Shown: positions 1 to 9,397, counted from the stretch's first letter. The stretch: DNA of 18,036 nt from Polyangiaceae bacterium (GCA_025936205.1 JAICTU010000149.1:1-18036), one strand, 5' to 3'. The notes: generated by a model not told the origin, from the letters alone. A program made the numbers and translations.

Positions 1-767
1 AGCAGACCAACTTCATCGATCGCGCGCTGCTCACCGTGTCAGCGCCGATCGAGTACACGTTCTCTGCGCTGGCGCGCGGGGTCTCCAGCCTGCTCAGCGA
101 GTACGTGTACCTGGTGGACGTCAAGCGTGACAACAACCGGCTCGCGTATCAGACGGCTCGCCTGCAGGCCAAGGTGAACCAGCTCTCGGTGATCGAAGCC
201 GAAAACCGGCGGCTGCGGCGCCTGCTCGGCTTGCGCGATCGGGTGGGCGCCGAGACCGTCAGCGGCTTGGTGGTGTCCAAGGACACCACCGATTACTTCC
301 GCGTGGCGCAGATCACGCTCGATGCGCCGGTGCGGGGCATTCGTCCGAACATGCCGGTGCTGTCGCTGGATGGGGTCGTCGGCACGGTGCGGCGGGTGGC
401 CGGGGAGAGTGTGCAGGTGCAGCTGGCCGTGGACAGCGGCTTCGGCGTCGATGTGGTGGTGGAGCGTACCGGCGCGCGTGGCTTCGTCCGCGGCGGTGGG
501 GATAGCAACCGCTACCTGGTGCGGGTCGAGCTGGTGCAGAGCAGCGACAGCATCGACAACGGCGACATCCTGGTCACCAGCGGCGTCGGTTGCCGGTTCC
601 CCAAGGGCTTGCCGGTGGCGAAGGTGACCAAGGTGCTGAAGAAGGACTTCGGCGTCTACCAGACGGTCGAAGCCGAGCCGGTCGTGGACTTTTCGCGATT
701 GAGCGAGGTGCTGATCGTGACCAGCGGCGAAGACAACTGCAAGCCCGGCGTGACGGGGGAGCGCTGA
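1..767 (+). CDS. mreC: Rod shape-determining protein MreC (5' partial)
   Basis: MreC is a bitopic inner-membrane protein with a periplasmic part that scaffolds the elongasome and activates PBP2/RodA. The reading frame is open from the first in-frame codon at position 3, with MreC-like sequence (FIDRALLTVSAP), so the true start and N-terminal membrane helix lie upstream of the window; the GTG at 36 is not the real start. A coiled coil spans roughly bases 120-230 (heptad-like NNRL, LQAKVNQL, IEAENRRLRRLL). It is followed by the beta-rich MreC core, with VVSKDTTDYFR, the stretch around NMPVLSLDGVVGTV, and GDILVTSGVGCRFPKGLPVAKV, all typical of the family. It ends at the TGA at 765-767, two bases before mreD. 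The order mreC-mreD-mrdA-rodA supports the call; mreB would be expected just upstream. Confidence 0.95.
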   Translation, partial: QTNFIDRALLTVSAPIEYTFSALARGVSSLLSEYVYLVDVKRDNNRLAYQTARLQAKVNQLSVIEAENRRLRRLLGLRDRVGAETVSGLVVSKDTTDYFRVAQITLDAPVRGIRPNMPVLSLDGVVGTVRRVAGESVQVQLAVDSGFGVDVVVERTGARGFVRGGGDSNRYLVRVELVQSSDSIDNGDILVTSGVGCRFPKGLPVAKVTKVLKKDFGVYQTVEAEPVVDFSRLSEVLIVTSGEDNCKPGVTGER

Positions 768-769
768 GC

Positions 770-1297
770 ATGCGCAGCGCAGCGTTCCTGGTGCTGGGGC
801 TGCTGCTGATCTTCGCGCAGGGCAACCTGTACCCGCTGGTGGGCAGCCTCGGGTTGCACGGCGCCACGCCCAGCTTCGTGCTGCCCCTGCTGATCTTCCT
901 GGGGGTGCATGAGGCCTCCATCGCGCGCGGCGCGCTGCTGGCCTTTGCGCTGGGCTATGCCACGGACCTGCTGGCATCAGCGCCGATCGGGTTGTTTGCG
1001 CTCACGGGTGTGGCGATCTGGTGGCTGGCGCGGACGGCAGGCGTGCGGCTGTCCGCTCAAACCTGGTGGACCAAGGCCGCGCTCTCGTTTGGCTTCTCGC
1101 TGGTCGAGAGCGTGCTGGTGCTGGTGTTGCTGGCGATCTTTGGCTCGGACCCCCAGCGGCCGTTGGAAATAGCGAGCGTGGCCTTGCCGCACGCCACCTC
1201 GACCGCGCTGTGCTCGCTCTTCATCTTCCCGCTCGCGCAGAAGCTGCACCAGGGCTCCACTCCGTCGTCCCGGTCCTTCGAGGGGCTCGTCGGCTGA
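770..1297 (+). CDS. mreD: Rod shape-determining protein MreD
   Basis: MreD is a small polytopic inner-membrane protein of the elongasome that works with MreC. The ATG at 770 follows the mreC stop by 2 bp and gives 175 residues, normal for MreD. The in-frame extension upstream to 590 lies inside mreC and is not hydrophobic, so it was rejected. The protein is nearly all hydrophobic segments: AAFLVLGLLLIFAQ, a stretch around FVLPLLIFLGVHEA, ALLAFALGYATDLL, LVESVLVLVLLAIF and a C-terminal helix around ALCSLFIFPLAQ. The segment GYATDLLASAPIGLFAL matches the conserved MreD pattern (G-x-x-x-D-x(n)-G-x-x). Sequence identity in this family is low, so position in the operon carries much of the weight. 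Confidence 0.92.
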   Translation: MRSAAFLVLGLLLIFAQGNLYPLVGSLGLHGATPSFVLPLLIFLGVHEASIARGALLAFALGYATDLLASAPIGLFALTGVAIWWLARTAGVRLSAQTWWTKAALSFGFSLVESVLVLVLLAIFGSDPQRPLEIASVALPHATSTALCSLFIFPLAQKLHQGSTPSSRSFEGLVG

Positions 1298-1298
1298 C

Positions 1299-3227
1299 AT
1301 GAAGCTGTTCATGCCGCGCTCGGACGTCGGCGACTTTCGCCGGCGCTACCACTTCATGGTCCTGGGCCTGCTGGCGGCGTTCGTGATCCTGACCGCGCGC
1401 CTGGCGCAGCTGCAGATCATTCAGGCGCCACTTCACCGCGCGCAGGCGCGGCGCAACGTGGTGGGCCGCGTCACGCTGGCCACCACGCGCGGCGTGATCC
1501 GTGACGCGCAGGGGCTGGTGCTCGCGGCGAACCGGCCCTCGTACGACATCTACGTGGTCCCCGGCTTGCTCGACATGGACGAGACCTGGCCCAAGCTCGT
1601 GCAACTGATGGGGCTGAGCGCCACGCGCGCCAAGGAACTCGCGGCCAAGGTGCTCGACGTCCGCGCCGAAGACGGCAAGCGCAAGCTGCAGCAGATGCTG
1701 CTCGAGGTCGACGTGAACCGCGACGTCGTGGCGGCGCTCGAGACCCACGCCTCCGACTTGCCGGGTGTGGACGTGGTGCCGACGCCGGTCCGCTACTATC
1801 CGTACGGCGAGGTCGCGTCCCATCTGCTGGGCTACATGCGCGAGATCGACGCCGAGACTCTGGCCGAGCACGAAGGCCAGAACTACCGCGCCGGCGACCG
1901 CCTCGGCGCGGTGGGCGTGGAGCGGCGCTGGGAGAGCTACCTGCGTGGCCAGCGTGGCTGGCAGAAGGTGGTGCGCGGCGCCAATCGCCATGCGCAGCGG
2001 CCCGGGCTCGACGAGCGCTACCTGGAGGAGCCGCGACGGCTCGAGCCCATCCCCGGGCGCGACATCGTACTGACCATCGACGTGGAGCTGGAGAAGACCA
2101 TCCAGAAGGAGCTGCGCAACCACGCGGCGGGCGCGGTGGTGGTCGTCGACGTGCGCAGCGGCCGCGTGCTGGCGGCGGTGAGCAAGCCCGCCTTCGATCC
2201 CAACGTGCTCTCGGGGCGTGAGGGCAAGCAGGCGATCCGGGACGCCTTCGATCGTCTGACGCGCGATCCACTCACCCCGCTGCTCGATCGCACCACCTCC
2301 GCCGTGTACCCGCCGGGCTCGACCTACAAGCCCTTCAGCGCGCTGGCGGGCCTCTCCGAGGGGCTCATCGATCCGAACACGGACGTCGACTGCAAGGGCG
2401 GCTATGAGTACGGCCGGCGCTTCTTCCGTTGCACGGAGGTGCACCGCAAGGTGAACCTGCACGATGCGCTCGTCCAGTCGTGCAACAGCTACTTCTACGC
2501 CCTGGGTGAGCTGATCCACATCGATCAGCTGGCGAAGGTGGGCATGGATTTCGGCTTCGGCGTGAAGACCGGCGTCGGGATCAATCCAGAAGCGCGCGGG
2601 CGCATGCCGACGCGAGCATGGTACGCTCGCCGCTACAAGGGGGACGGCTTCCGCGGCGGCTTCACGCTGCTGGCCGCGATCGGGCAGGGCGCTACCAACG
2701 TCACCGTGATGCAGCTGGCGCTGGCCTATGCGGCGCTCGCCAACGAAGGCACGCTGTATCAGCCGCAGGTCGTGCGCAGCATCGAGACTAGCTCCGGTAT
2801 GACCGTGCAAGAGTTCCCGCCGCGCGTGCGCCGCGTGATCGATCTGGATCCGGGCCAGATCGGCTTGATCAAATCAGCGCTACGCGGCGTGGTCAACGAC
2901 CCCAAGGGCACGGCGCACGCCGAAGCCATGGCCGGGGTCGACGTCGCGGGCAAGACGGGCACGGCGCAGGTCAGCCACGTCAATCCGAAGAGCGTCGACC
3001 CCAAGCGCGAGTGGTACTTCAACCGTGACCACGCCTGGTTTGCCGGCTATGCGCCGGCCAAGGCCCCCGAGATCGCGATCGTGGTCCTGATCGAGCACGG
3101 TGGCGGTGGCGGTAAGAATGCCGCGCCCGTGGCGATGCGCGTGGTGGACGCCTGGCAGAAGCTGGAGAAGCGCCGGCTCGCCTCGCACGAAGCGGATGAA
3201 TCCAAGAAGGAGGGCGCCAGCCTATGA
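1299..3227 (+). CDS. mrdA: Penicillin-binding protein 2, peptidoglycan transpeptidase
   Basis: Class B penicillin-binding protein (PBP2) that crosslinks new peptidoglycan during cell elongation, partner of RodA. At 642 residues it has normal PBP2 length. A single N-terminal membrane helix lies at about residues 19-41, followed by a periplasmic dimerisation region (RGVIRDAQGLVLAANRPSY, about 64-82) and the transpeptidase domain. All three active-site motifs are present: SxxK as S341-T-Y-K344, SxN as S394-C-N396 and KTG at 552-554. The ATG is 1 bp after the mreD stop and the gene ends in an ATGA overlap with rodA, which implies translational coupling. The last 15 or so residues are charged and variable. 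Nothing suggests lost activity. The pairing with rodA favours PBP2 over the division protein PBP3/FtsI. Confidence 0.96.
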   Translation: MKLFMPRSDVGDFRRRYHFMVLGLLAAFVILTARLAQLQIIQAPLHRAQARRNVVGRVTLATTRGVIRDAQGLVLAANRPSYDIYVVPGLLDMDETWPKLVQLMGLSATRAKELAAKVLDVRAEDGKRKLQQMLLEVDVNRDVVAALETHASDLPGVDVVPTPVRYYPYGEVASHLLGYMREIDAETLAEHEGQNYRAGDRLGAVGVERRWESYLRGQRGWQKVVRGANRHAQRPGLDERYLEEPRRLEPIPGRDIVLTIDVELEKTIQKELRNHAAGAVVVVDVRSGRVLAAVSKPAFDPNVLSGREGKQAIRDAFDRLTRDPLTPLLDRTTSAVYPPGSTYKPFSALAGLSEGLIDPNTDVDCKGGYEYGRRFFRCTEVHRKVNLHDALVQSCNSYFYALGELIHIDQLAKVGMDFGFGVKTGVGINPEARGRMPTRAWYARRYKGDGFRGGFTLLAAIGQGATNVTVMQLALAYAALANEGTLYQPQVVRSIETSSGMTVQEFPPRVRRVIDLDPGQIGLIKSALRGVVNDPKGTAHAEAMAGVDVAGKTGTAQVSHVNPKSVDPKREWYFNRDHAWFAGYAPAKAPEIAIVVLIEHGGGGGKNAAPVAMRVVDAWQKLEKRRLASHEADESKKEGASL

Positions 3228-4345
3228 ACCTGTTCGCCCGCGGCAGCGCGCGCGCCAAGGAGCACTTCGACTGGCCCCTGTTCCTGGGCGTGGTGGGCAT
3301 CGCCATCATCGGCGTCGTGAACCTGTACAGCGCCACCAGCCCGTACCTGGACGACCCGCGCCGGGCGGGCCTGGCGGACATGTACGTGCAGCAGGTGTAC
3401 TGGCTCGTAGTCGGCGGCCTGTTCGCGACGCTGGCGGCCGTGGTCGACTACCGCACCATCGAGCGCGTCGCCTACGTGCTCTATGGTTGCGGCATCGCCA
3501 GCCTGGTCTTCGTGCTGGCCATGCGCACCAACGTGCGCGGCTCGTCGCGCTGGATCGATCTGGGGCGCTTCGCGTTTCAGCCCAGCGAGTTCATGAAGGT
3601 GTTCGTCGTGCTCGCTGTGGCGCGCAAGCTCGCCGAGGATCCGCGCACCGACGCCAAGACGCTGATCGATCTCGCTCCGGCAGCATTTCTGTTTGGCGTG
3701 CCCGCCGCGCTGGTGATGCTGCAGCCGGATTTTGGCACCGCGATGATCTATGTCGCGTGCGGCGCCACCATGCTCGCGCTGACTCGGCTGCGTCGCAGCA
3801 GCCTGGTGGTGTTCGTGACGTTCATGGTGCCGGTGGTGTGGTCGATGTGGCACTTCGGGTTGCACGACTACCAGCGCGATCGCATCCTCAGCTTCCTCAA
3901 CCCCGAGGCGGATCGAACCGGCATCGGCTGGCACGCCCTGCAGTCGCGCACCGCGATCGGGAACGGGGGCATCTGGGGCGAGGGCTTCCGCGAAGGCACG
4001 CAGAATCAGTTCGGCTTCCTGCCGGACCAGTTTTCGGACTTTCCCTTCAGCGTGTTCGCCGAAGACTGGGGTTTCATCGGCTGCCTGACGCTGCTCGGCC
4101 TGTATGCGTTCGTGAGCGCGTGGGCGATCAACATCGCCTCCATGGCCAAGGATCGTTTCGGCGCCGCCGTCGCGGTGGGCGTCGGGGCGATCTTCTTCTG
4201 GCACACGTTCTTCAACGTCGGCATGACCATCGGCATCCTGCCGGTCGTGGGCATCACTCTGCCGCTGTTCTCGTATGGCGGCTCCAGCACCCTGACGACG
4301 ATGGTCGGCTTCGGGCTGCTGATGAACATCTCGCTGCGGCGCTGA
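3224..4345 (+). CDS. rodA: Rod shape-determining protein RodA, SEDS peptidoglycan glycosyltransferase
   Basis: RodA is a SEDS-family lipid II polymerase of the inner membrane that makes glycan strands for lateral-wall growth, in complex with PBP2. The 373 residues have the usual length and about ten membrane helices. SEDS signatures are clear: FAFQPSEFMK (117-125), QPDFGTAMIY (167-176), SFLNPEADRTGIGWHALQS (223-241), GNGGIWGEGFREGTQNQFGF (246-265) and LPLFSYGGSS (346-355). D272, in PDQFSDFPFS, aligns with the catalytic aspartate known from RodA. The ATG at 3224 overlaps the mrdA stop by 4 bases. It is the last gene of the operon; its stop lies 6 bp from the stop of the convergent flavoprotein gene. 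FtsW is the alternative SEDS protein, but the neighbours make RodA much more likely. Confidence 0.96.
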   Translation: MNLFARGSARAKEHFDWPLFLGVVGIAIIGVVNLYSATSPYLDDPRRAGLADMYVQQVYWLVVGGLFATLAAVVDYRTIERVAYVLYGCGIASLVFVLAMRTNVRGSSRWIDLGRFAFQPSEFMKVFVVLAVARKLAEDPRTDAKTLIDLAPAAFLFGVPAALVMLQPDFGTAMIYVACGATMLALTRLRRSSLVVFVTFMVPVVWSMWHFGLHDYQRDRILSFLNPEADRTGIGWHALQSRTAIGNGGIWGEGFREGTQNQFGFLPDQFSDFPFSVFAEDWGFIGCLTLLGLYAFVSAWAINIASMAKDRFGAAVAVGVGAIFFWHTFFNVGMTIGILPVVGITLPLFSYGGSSTLTTMVGFGLLMNISLRR

Positions 4346-4351
4346 CCAGAT

Positions 4352-5791
4352 TCAGCTCAATGCGGGGGCGGGTGCCCGCTCCGTGTGGGGCGCGAGCAGC
4401 CGCACGGCGGGGGTGGAGCTGCTCGAGGCTGGCAGCGCACCAGCACCCGCCGGGCCGCTGCGCAGGAGCAGTGCGCGCTCCCCGGCGGTGTCCAGCTTCA
4501 CCACGTCCCGGCGCAAGAACAGCGCAACCGTCCAGTCGACAATGATGCGTAGCTTGCGCTCCAGGCCCGGCGTCTGCAGCAGGTAGTAGGTGCGCCGCAG
4601 CCACCAGGCGAGAAACCCGCGCACGCGCAGCGACAGGATGCGCGCCACCCCCTCGTGTCCGCCGAGCGACGCCATCACGCCCAGCGTCTCGTAGCGGAAG
4701 GGCTGCAAGGGTTCACCGAGGTAGGCTGCGCGCAGGTTTCTCGCCAGCAGCCGCGCCTCGCGCAGCGCGTGCTGCGCCAGGTAAGGGTAGGAGCGGCCGT
4801 CGGGGCCCGGGATCTCCGCACAGTCACCGAGCGCCCAGACTTCCGGCCGGCTCGTGCGCAAATTGGCATCTGTGCGCACGTGGCCGCGCCGGCCCTTGGC
4901 CAGCTCCAGCGGGATGATCACCGGGCTCGGAAGCGTGCCGGCCGCCAGCACGACGGTCGTCGCCTCGATGCGTTCACCGGCGAGCTGGACCGCTTCGCTT
5001 TCGATGGCCTTGACCGGAGTCCCAGTCCTGATCTCGACTCCTTCGCGACTCGACAGCACGCGCACGGCATGGCGGACGAGGTCCGGCTCCAGCTCGGGCA
5101 TGATGCGATCGGAGTGCTCGAACAGCAGGAAACGCAGCTCGTTGCGCCGCACGCAGGGGTAGTACTCGAGGATCTCGTGGGCGAATGCGCTCAGCTCCCC
5201 GAGCAGCTCGGTGCCCACCAGACCCCCGCCGACGATCGCGAAGGTCAGGAGCGCGCGCCGGCGCTCGCTGTCCAGCTCGGAGTCCGCGGCCTCGAAGCAC
5301 TCGATGACATGGTTGCGCAGCAGGATGGCATCCGCGAGCGTCTTGAAGGTGAAGGCGTGCTCCGAGCCCGCGATCAGGCGTTGATTGGTCCAGGCGCCCA
5401 CGGCGAGCACCAGCTGATCGTAGGAGAATTCTCGGCGTCCGCCGTCTCCGCGCTGCACGTGGGCGATGCGCCGCTCGAAGTCGATGGGACCGTCCAGGGA
5501 ACCTTCGACGAAGCGCGCTCGCCGCAGGCAGGCCCGAATGGGCACCGAGCAGTGCCGCAGCTCGAGCGTGCCGGAGCAGGCCTCGAACAGCAGCGGGGTG
5601 AGCAGGAAGAAGTTGTCCGGGCTGACGAGCGTGAGCTCGACCTCCGGCCGCTCCGAAAATAGGCGTTCGAGCTGCCGCGTCAGATGAATGCCGCCGAACC
5701 CGCCCCCCAGGATCAAGATCCGGTGGGGCGCGGGGCCGCTGCCGGGCGCCTCCGTGCGTTCGACCTCGGGGGAAGCGCTGCGCTGATTCAT
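4352..5791 (-). CDS. Type II NADH dehydrogenase-like FAD-dependent oxidoreductase
   Basis: Two-dinucleotide-fold flavoprotein of the NDH-2 family, which passes electrons from NADH to membrane quinone without pumping protons. The 479 residues contain an FAD-binding GxGxxG at G29-G34 (ILGGGFGG), a second NAD-binding GxGxxG at G188-G193 (VGGGLVGTE) and a later FAD motif, WALGDCAEIPG (319-329). An acidic residue, E225, at the end of the second strand after the NAD loop suggests NADH over NADPH. The C-terminal part around GFLAWWLRRTYYLL and IVDWTVALFLRRD (about 392-429) is the amphipathic membrane-binding region usual in bacterial NDH-2. The usual AQxAxQ quinone-site motif reads AQHALR (339-344), so its second Gln is Arg. 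The tail after about 432 is low-complexity. The ATG at 5791 has a good ribosome site (GAGGTGAG). It converges on rodA. Substrate specificity cannot be read from sequence alone. Confidence 0.88.
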   Translation of the reverse strand: MNQRSASPEVERTEAPGSGPAPHRILILGGGFGGIHLTRQLERLFSERPEVELTLVSPDNFFLLTPLLFEACSGTLELRHCSVPIRACLRRARFVEGSLDGPIDFERRIAHVQRGDGGRREFSYDQLVLAVGAWTNQRLIAGSEHAFTFKTLADAILLRNHVIECFEAADSELDSERRRALLTFAIVGGGLVGTELLGELSAFAHEILEYYPCVRRNELRFLLFEHSDRIMPELEPDLVRHAVRVLSSREGVEIRTGTPVKAIESEAVQLAGERIEATTVVLAAGTLPSPVIIPLELAKGRRGHVRTDANLRTSRPEVWALGDCAEIPGPDGRSYPYLAQHALREARLLARNLRAAYLGEPLQPFRYETLGVMASLGGHEGVARILSLRVRGFLAWWLRRTYYLLQTPGLERKLRIIVDWTVALFLRRDVVKLDTAGERALLLRSGPAGAGALPASSSSTPAVRLLAPHTERAPAPALS

Positions 5792-5933
5792 GACTCACCT
5801 CGTGCCACCTGGGTTGAGTCGGCGGCGCGCTGCCAGGCAGCAATGCGCATACCAATGGGGCCGCGCTGCCTCCGCGTGCCCGGACAGCACAGCGCGCAGC
5901 ATCACCCGTCGAGCCGGCAGGGCCCGCGGCTCA

Positions 5934-5953
5934 CCCACACCGTTTCGTGTGGG
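5934..5953 (-). terminator. Possible terminator hairpin after the SNF2 helicase gene
   Basis: A perfect 7-bp inverted repeat, CCCACAC and GTGTGGG with a 6-nt loop, starts 40 bp past the helicase stop on the minus strand. No T-run follows, so it may be a Rho-assisted or weak terminator, or just a structured spacer before the flavoprotein gene. The rest of the 201-bp interval 5792-5992 shows no gene. Confidence 0.35.
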
Positions 5954-5992
5954 CCCAGCTGCAGGCCGAGCCGCGTCACAGGCTCGAAACCC

Positions 5993-8900
5993 TCAGTCGA
6001 CCTTGAACAGCTCGTCGAGATCGGCGCGCGAGAGCTTCTTGGCGCCGCCGCTGTCTTCCGTGAGCACGGCCGAGACCAGCTCTTTCTTCTTCTCCTTGAG
6101 CTCGAGGATCTTCTCCTCGATCGTGCCTGCAGCCACCAGCCGGTACACGGTAACAACCTTCTTCTGGCCGATGCGGTGGGCGCGGTCGGAGGCTTGATCT
6201 TCGACCGCCGGGTTCCACCAGGGGTCGAAGTGGATCACGGTGTCCGCCGCCGTCAGGTTCAAGCCCGATCCGCCCGCCTTCAGGCTGATCAGGAAGACGG
6301 GGATGGTGGGATCGTTCTGGAAGCGATCGATGCGCTCCATGCGGTCGGTGGTCGAGCCGTCCAGGTACTCGTAGCGCACACGATCCTCGTCCAGCGCGCT
6401 CTTCAAGATCTTGAGCATGCTGACGAACTGGCTGAACACGAGCACGCGGTGCCCGCCCGCCTCAGCCTCCTCGATCAATTCGCGGAAGGCCATCACCTTG
6501 GCGCTGTCCTCGTGAGCGAACTCGCGCGGCAGGCCTAGCAGGCGCGGGTCGCACGCCGCCTGACGCAGCTTGGTGAGGCCCGCCAGGATGTGCAGCTGGC
6601 TCTTGGCGACGCCCACGCGGTCCAGCTCGCCCATGACCTGAGCGCGCACCTCGCGCAGCACCTGCGTGTAGATGCCGCGTTGTTCGGAGCCGAGGTCGAT
6701 GACCTTGTCGCTCTCGATCTTGGGCGGCAGGTCCTTGGCCACTTCCATCTTGGTGCGGCGCAGGATGAAGGGATGAATGATGGCTTTGAGCCGCGCCGCC
6801 GCTTTGGAGTCGCCCTGATCGATGGGCCGTGAGAAGCGCTCCTCGAACTTGGCGAGCGGCGGCAGGATACCCGGCGAAACGAAGTCGAAGATCGACCAGA
6901 TCTCCGTCAGCCGGTTCTCGATCGGCGTGCCGGTGAGCACCAGCCGGCGGCTGGGCATCAGCTCCTTGGCCGCCTGAGCCGTGGCGCTCTGAGGATTCTT
7001 GATCGCCTGCGCCTCGTCCAGGATCACGTAGTCCAGCTTCAGCTTCGTCAGCAGATCGATGTCGCGCCGGAGCAAGGCATAGCTGGTGATGATGATGTTG
7101 GCGCTGGTCAGTTCCTTCTGTTGTTCCTTGCGGCCAGCCCCGTGCCAGAGCGCCGTCGTCAGCGACTTGCCGAAGCGCTCGATCTCACGCACCCAGTTAC
7201 TCACCACGCTGGTGGGAGCGACGATCAGCACGCGCAGATCCTCGTCCTTGCCCAGCTCCTGCTTGACCAGCAGCAACAGTGCGATGGTCTGGACCGTCTT
7301 ACCGAGACCCATGTCGTCGGCGAGGATGCCGCCCGTGCCCAGATCATGGATGAACTTGAGCCAGGAGAGGCCCTGCTCCTGATAGGGGCGGAGCGTGGCG
7401 CGCAGCGCGCGGGGCTTCTTGACCTGCTTGATCTCCTCGATTGAAGACAGCTTCTTGAAGAACTGCTTGGCGGCCGCCGAGACCTTGGCGTCGGGCAGCT
7501 GATTCAGCAGCTCTTGCACCCGGCCAGCCTGTGACAGCGGCAGCTTGTCGTTCTTGCCGGTGCTCGCGATCAGCTCGATCTCCCGCGCCATCAGCGCTTC
7601 CACGCGCTCGGCGTCGAGCGGGGCGTAGGAGTCGTCGGAGAGCCGCACGAACTTCTTCCCCTCGCGCAAGCACTGCTCGATCTCGCGCCGGTCGATGCTG
7701 ACACCGTCGCTCTCCCAGGTGATCTGCACGTTCAGCCAGTCGACTCCGCTGGAGACGCGCGCCTGCATCTGCACGGGCTTGGCACGGACCTGAACGCCGA
7801 CCAGTTCCTCGGGTACGTAGAGGTCCCAGCTCTCGGGCAAGCTGCCGATGCCGTCGGACCAGAAGCGCAGCGCGTCGTCCCCCTCGGCCACGAAGAACTC
7901 GCCGCTTTCGTCGGGTTTCAGTCCCAGCTCGAGCAGCAGCTCCACTGCCTTCTGTTGCGCCACGATGTCCGTGCGGACGCAGGTCGCCAGCTGCCCCTCG
8001 CTGGGCGGCTTGACGATGATGGGCGGCGAAATGCCATCGGCGCGTACCTCGACCTCGATGTCGCCGTAGGCGGTGCGCAGCGCCACCTCGGCCTTGACCA
8101 GCGAACCACCGGCGCGCATGCGAAACTGTGGATGCAGATCCACGACGTTCGCGACCTGGGATAGATCGGGCAACGGAGCGCCCAGCTCCAGCGAAAGGCG
8201 TGGCAGATAGTTGGTGATCAGGCTGATCAGCTCGTTGGCGGGCTCGGCGATGGTCGGTGCGCGCAGCAAGCGGCGCAGCGCCGCGGGCGAGACGCGCGCG
8301 TCGATCGGGCGAGCGATGCCTTCGGTGGTGTCGATGTGATAGCCGGGGTTGCCCTCGAACCAGCCACCGTTGGTCAGCGAGAAGCGGCGCCCGTTGCCCT
8401 CGCGCTCGAAGGTCACCTTGGCGACGATCGTGTCGGCACCGACCATCTCCAGGTCGAAGTGCGGGCGCAGCACCTCCGATGAGAAACGCAGCTGCATCAG
8501 TGCAGGCTCGAGCAGCACCCGGCGCCCCTCCAACTTTGGCAGCAACTCGGCGGCGTCTTCTCCGCGCACATCGACGGCAGGGTGCCGGATGTTACCGCTC
8601 TCGAATCGCGCCAGGATGCGCAGGGCGTCGCGGTCGGCGGTCGGCGCGAGCGCTTGCCATGCCAGTGCAGCGCTCGGCAACAGCGGTACGCGCGCCCCGA
8701 GATCGAGCAGGGTGATGGTGAGGCCGCCCGCGCGGACGTGGACCCGGTACTCCAGGTCCACACGCCGTGTCGCTGACTCCGGCGCCAGCCAAGCTCCGAG
8801 CCCGGTCGTGCGCGAAGCGCCGTCTGCGCTCGGGGCTTCCATCATGCCTGCGCTGGGCGCAGACTGCAGCTGGGTGCGTCTCCGGCGCTCGCGGCGCCGG

Positions 8901-9397
8901 CTCGGCTTGCTTTCGCGCGGCTGCTGCTGGCCATTGTTGAGATGGCCGGGATTCAGGCTGGCTGCGCTGGGCGTGCCCGATGCCAGATGCGGCGGGCCTG
9001 CGTTGCCGTTGCTGCCGTTGCTCTGCGCGGCATTGCCCGGGGCAGGCGACGAGCCCGGTTGTGCCGGATCTCGCCGGGGTGGCTGCTGCGCGCGCGCCTG
9101 ATTGCGTACGGTGATCAGCAGCGCAGCGACGTGCTTGCAGTGATGGTTCGTCTTCTGGAATGCCGGGCAGCTGCACTCCGAAGTGATACCGTCGCCGCCG
9201 AGCTGAATCGTTGTTTGATACGGATCGGCGTCGGAGCCTTTGATGCGCGCGGTGGCGTTGGATTGATTGACCTGCAGGTCACCAACCACCTTGCGCTTCT
9301 CGTAGTCCAGACCACGCAGGAAGGTGCGCGCCCCGAGCAAACGCCGAAGACCTCGGTCGGAGAGGGTGGACAGGGCACCAGCAATTGAGGACGACAC
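5993..9397 (-). CDS. SWIM zinc-finger SNF2-family helicase/ATPase
   Basis: Large (1134 residues) SWI2/SNF2-type ATPase expected to move along double-stranded DNA and remodel protein-DNA complexes. The N-terminal SWIM zinc motif is complete: C75-x-C77-x9-C87-x-H89 (SECSCPAF ... HHCKHV). A Pro/Gln/Ser/Asn-rich, probably disordered linker follows at about 100-185, then a long region of the SNF2-associated type, then the two-lobed motor. Motor motifs are intact: Walker A DDMGLGKTVQT with K700, DEAQ box D794-Q797, LTGTPIENRLTEIWS, a GGSGLNLTAADTVIHFDPWW segment and motif VI DRAHRIGQ (1071-1078). The start is a GTG at 9397 preceded by AGGTG; no better in-frame ATG was seen. It begins 40 bp after the pyrophosphatase-like gene on the same strand, so the two are probably co-transcribed. 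The biological role of bacterial SWIM-SNF2 proteins is poorly known. Confidence 0.93.
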   Translation of the reverse strand: MSSSIAGALSTLSDRGLRRLLGARTFLRGLDYEKRKVVGDLQVNQSNATARIKGSDADPYQTTIQLGGDGITSECSCPAFQKTNHHCKHVAALLITVRNQARAQQPPRRDPAQPGSSPAPGNAAQSNGSNGNAGPPHLASGTPSAASLNPGHLNNGQQQPRESKPSRRRERRRRTQLQSAPSAGMMEAPSADGASRTTGLGAWLAPESATRRVDLEYRVHVRAGGLTITLLDLGARVPLLPSAALAWQALAPTADRDALRILARFESGNIRHPAVDVRGEDAAELLPKLEGRRVLLEPALMQLRFSSEVLRPHFDLEMVGADTIVAKVTFEREGNGRRFSLTNGGWFEGNPGYHIDTTEGIARPIDARVSPAALRRLLRAPTIAEPANELISLITNYLPRLSLELGAPLPDLSQVANVVDLHPQFRMRAGGSLVKAEVALRTAYGDIEVEVRADGISPPIIVKPPSEGQLATCVRTDIVAQQKAVELLLELGLKPDESGEFFVAEGDDALRFWSDGIGSLPESWDLYVPEELVGVQVRAKPVQMQARVSSGVDWLNVQITWESDGVSIDRREIEQCLREGKKFVRLSDDSYAPLDAERVEALMAREIELIASTGKNDKLPLSQAGRVQELLNQLPDAKVSAAAKQFFKKLSSIEEIKQVKKPRALRATLRPYQEQGLSWLKFIHDLGTGGILADDMGLGKTVQTIALLLLVKQELGKDEDLRVLIVAPTSVVSNWVREIERFGKSLTTALWHGAGRKEQQKELTSANIIITSYALLRRDIDLLTKLKLDYVILDEAQAIKNPQSATAQAAKELMPSRRLVLTGTPIENRLTEIWSIFDFVSPGILPPLAKFEERFSRPIDQGDSKAAARLKAIIHPFILRRTKMEVAKDLPPKIESDKVIDLGSEQRGIYTQVLREVRAQVMGELDRVGVAKSQLHILAGLTKLRQAACDPRLLGLPREFAHEDSAKVMAFRELIEEAEAGGHRVLVFSQFVSMLKILKSALDEDRVRYEYLDGSTTDRMERIDRFQNDPTIPVFLISLKAGGSGLNLTAADTVIHFDPWWNPAVEDQASDRAHRIGQKKVVTVYRLVAAGTIEEKILELKEKKKELVSAVLTEDSGGAKKLSRADLDELFKVD

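Noticed and set aside
1221..2810. 529-codon open frame antisense to mrdA
   Set aside because: It lies opposite an intact PBP2 with all active-site motifs; the His/Arg/Ala-rich translation is the usual shadow of GC-rich coding DNA.
3047..4545. Long open frames on both strands overlapping rodA (3047-4204 minus, 3100-4545 plus)
   Set aside because: RodA in its own frame has every SEDS motif; the others are Arg/His-rich with no domain.
4655..5662. 335-codon plus-strand frame opposite the NDH-2-like gene
   Set aside because: The minus strand shows both dinucleotide-binding motifs; this frame has none and is low-complexity.
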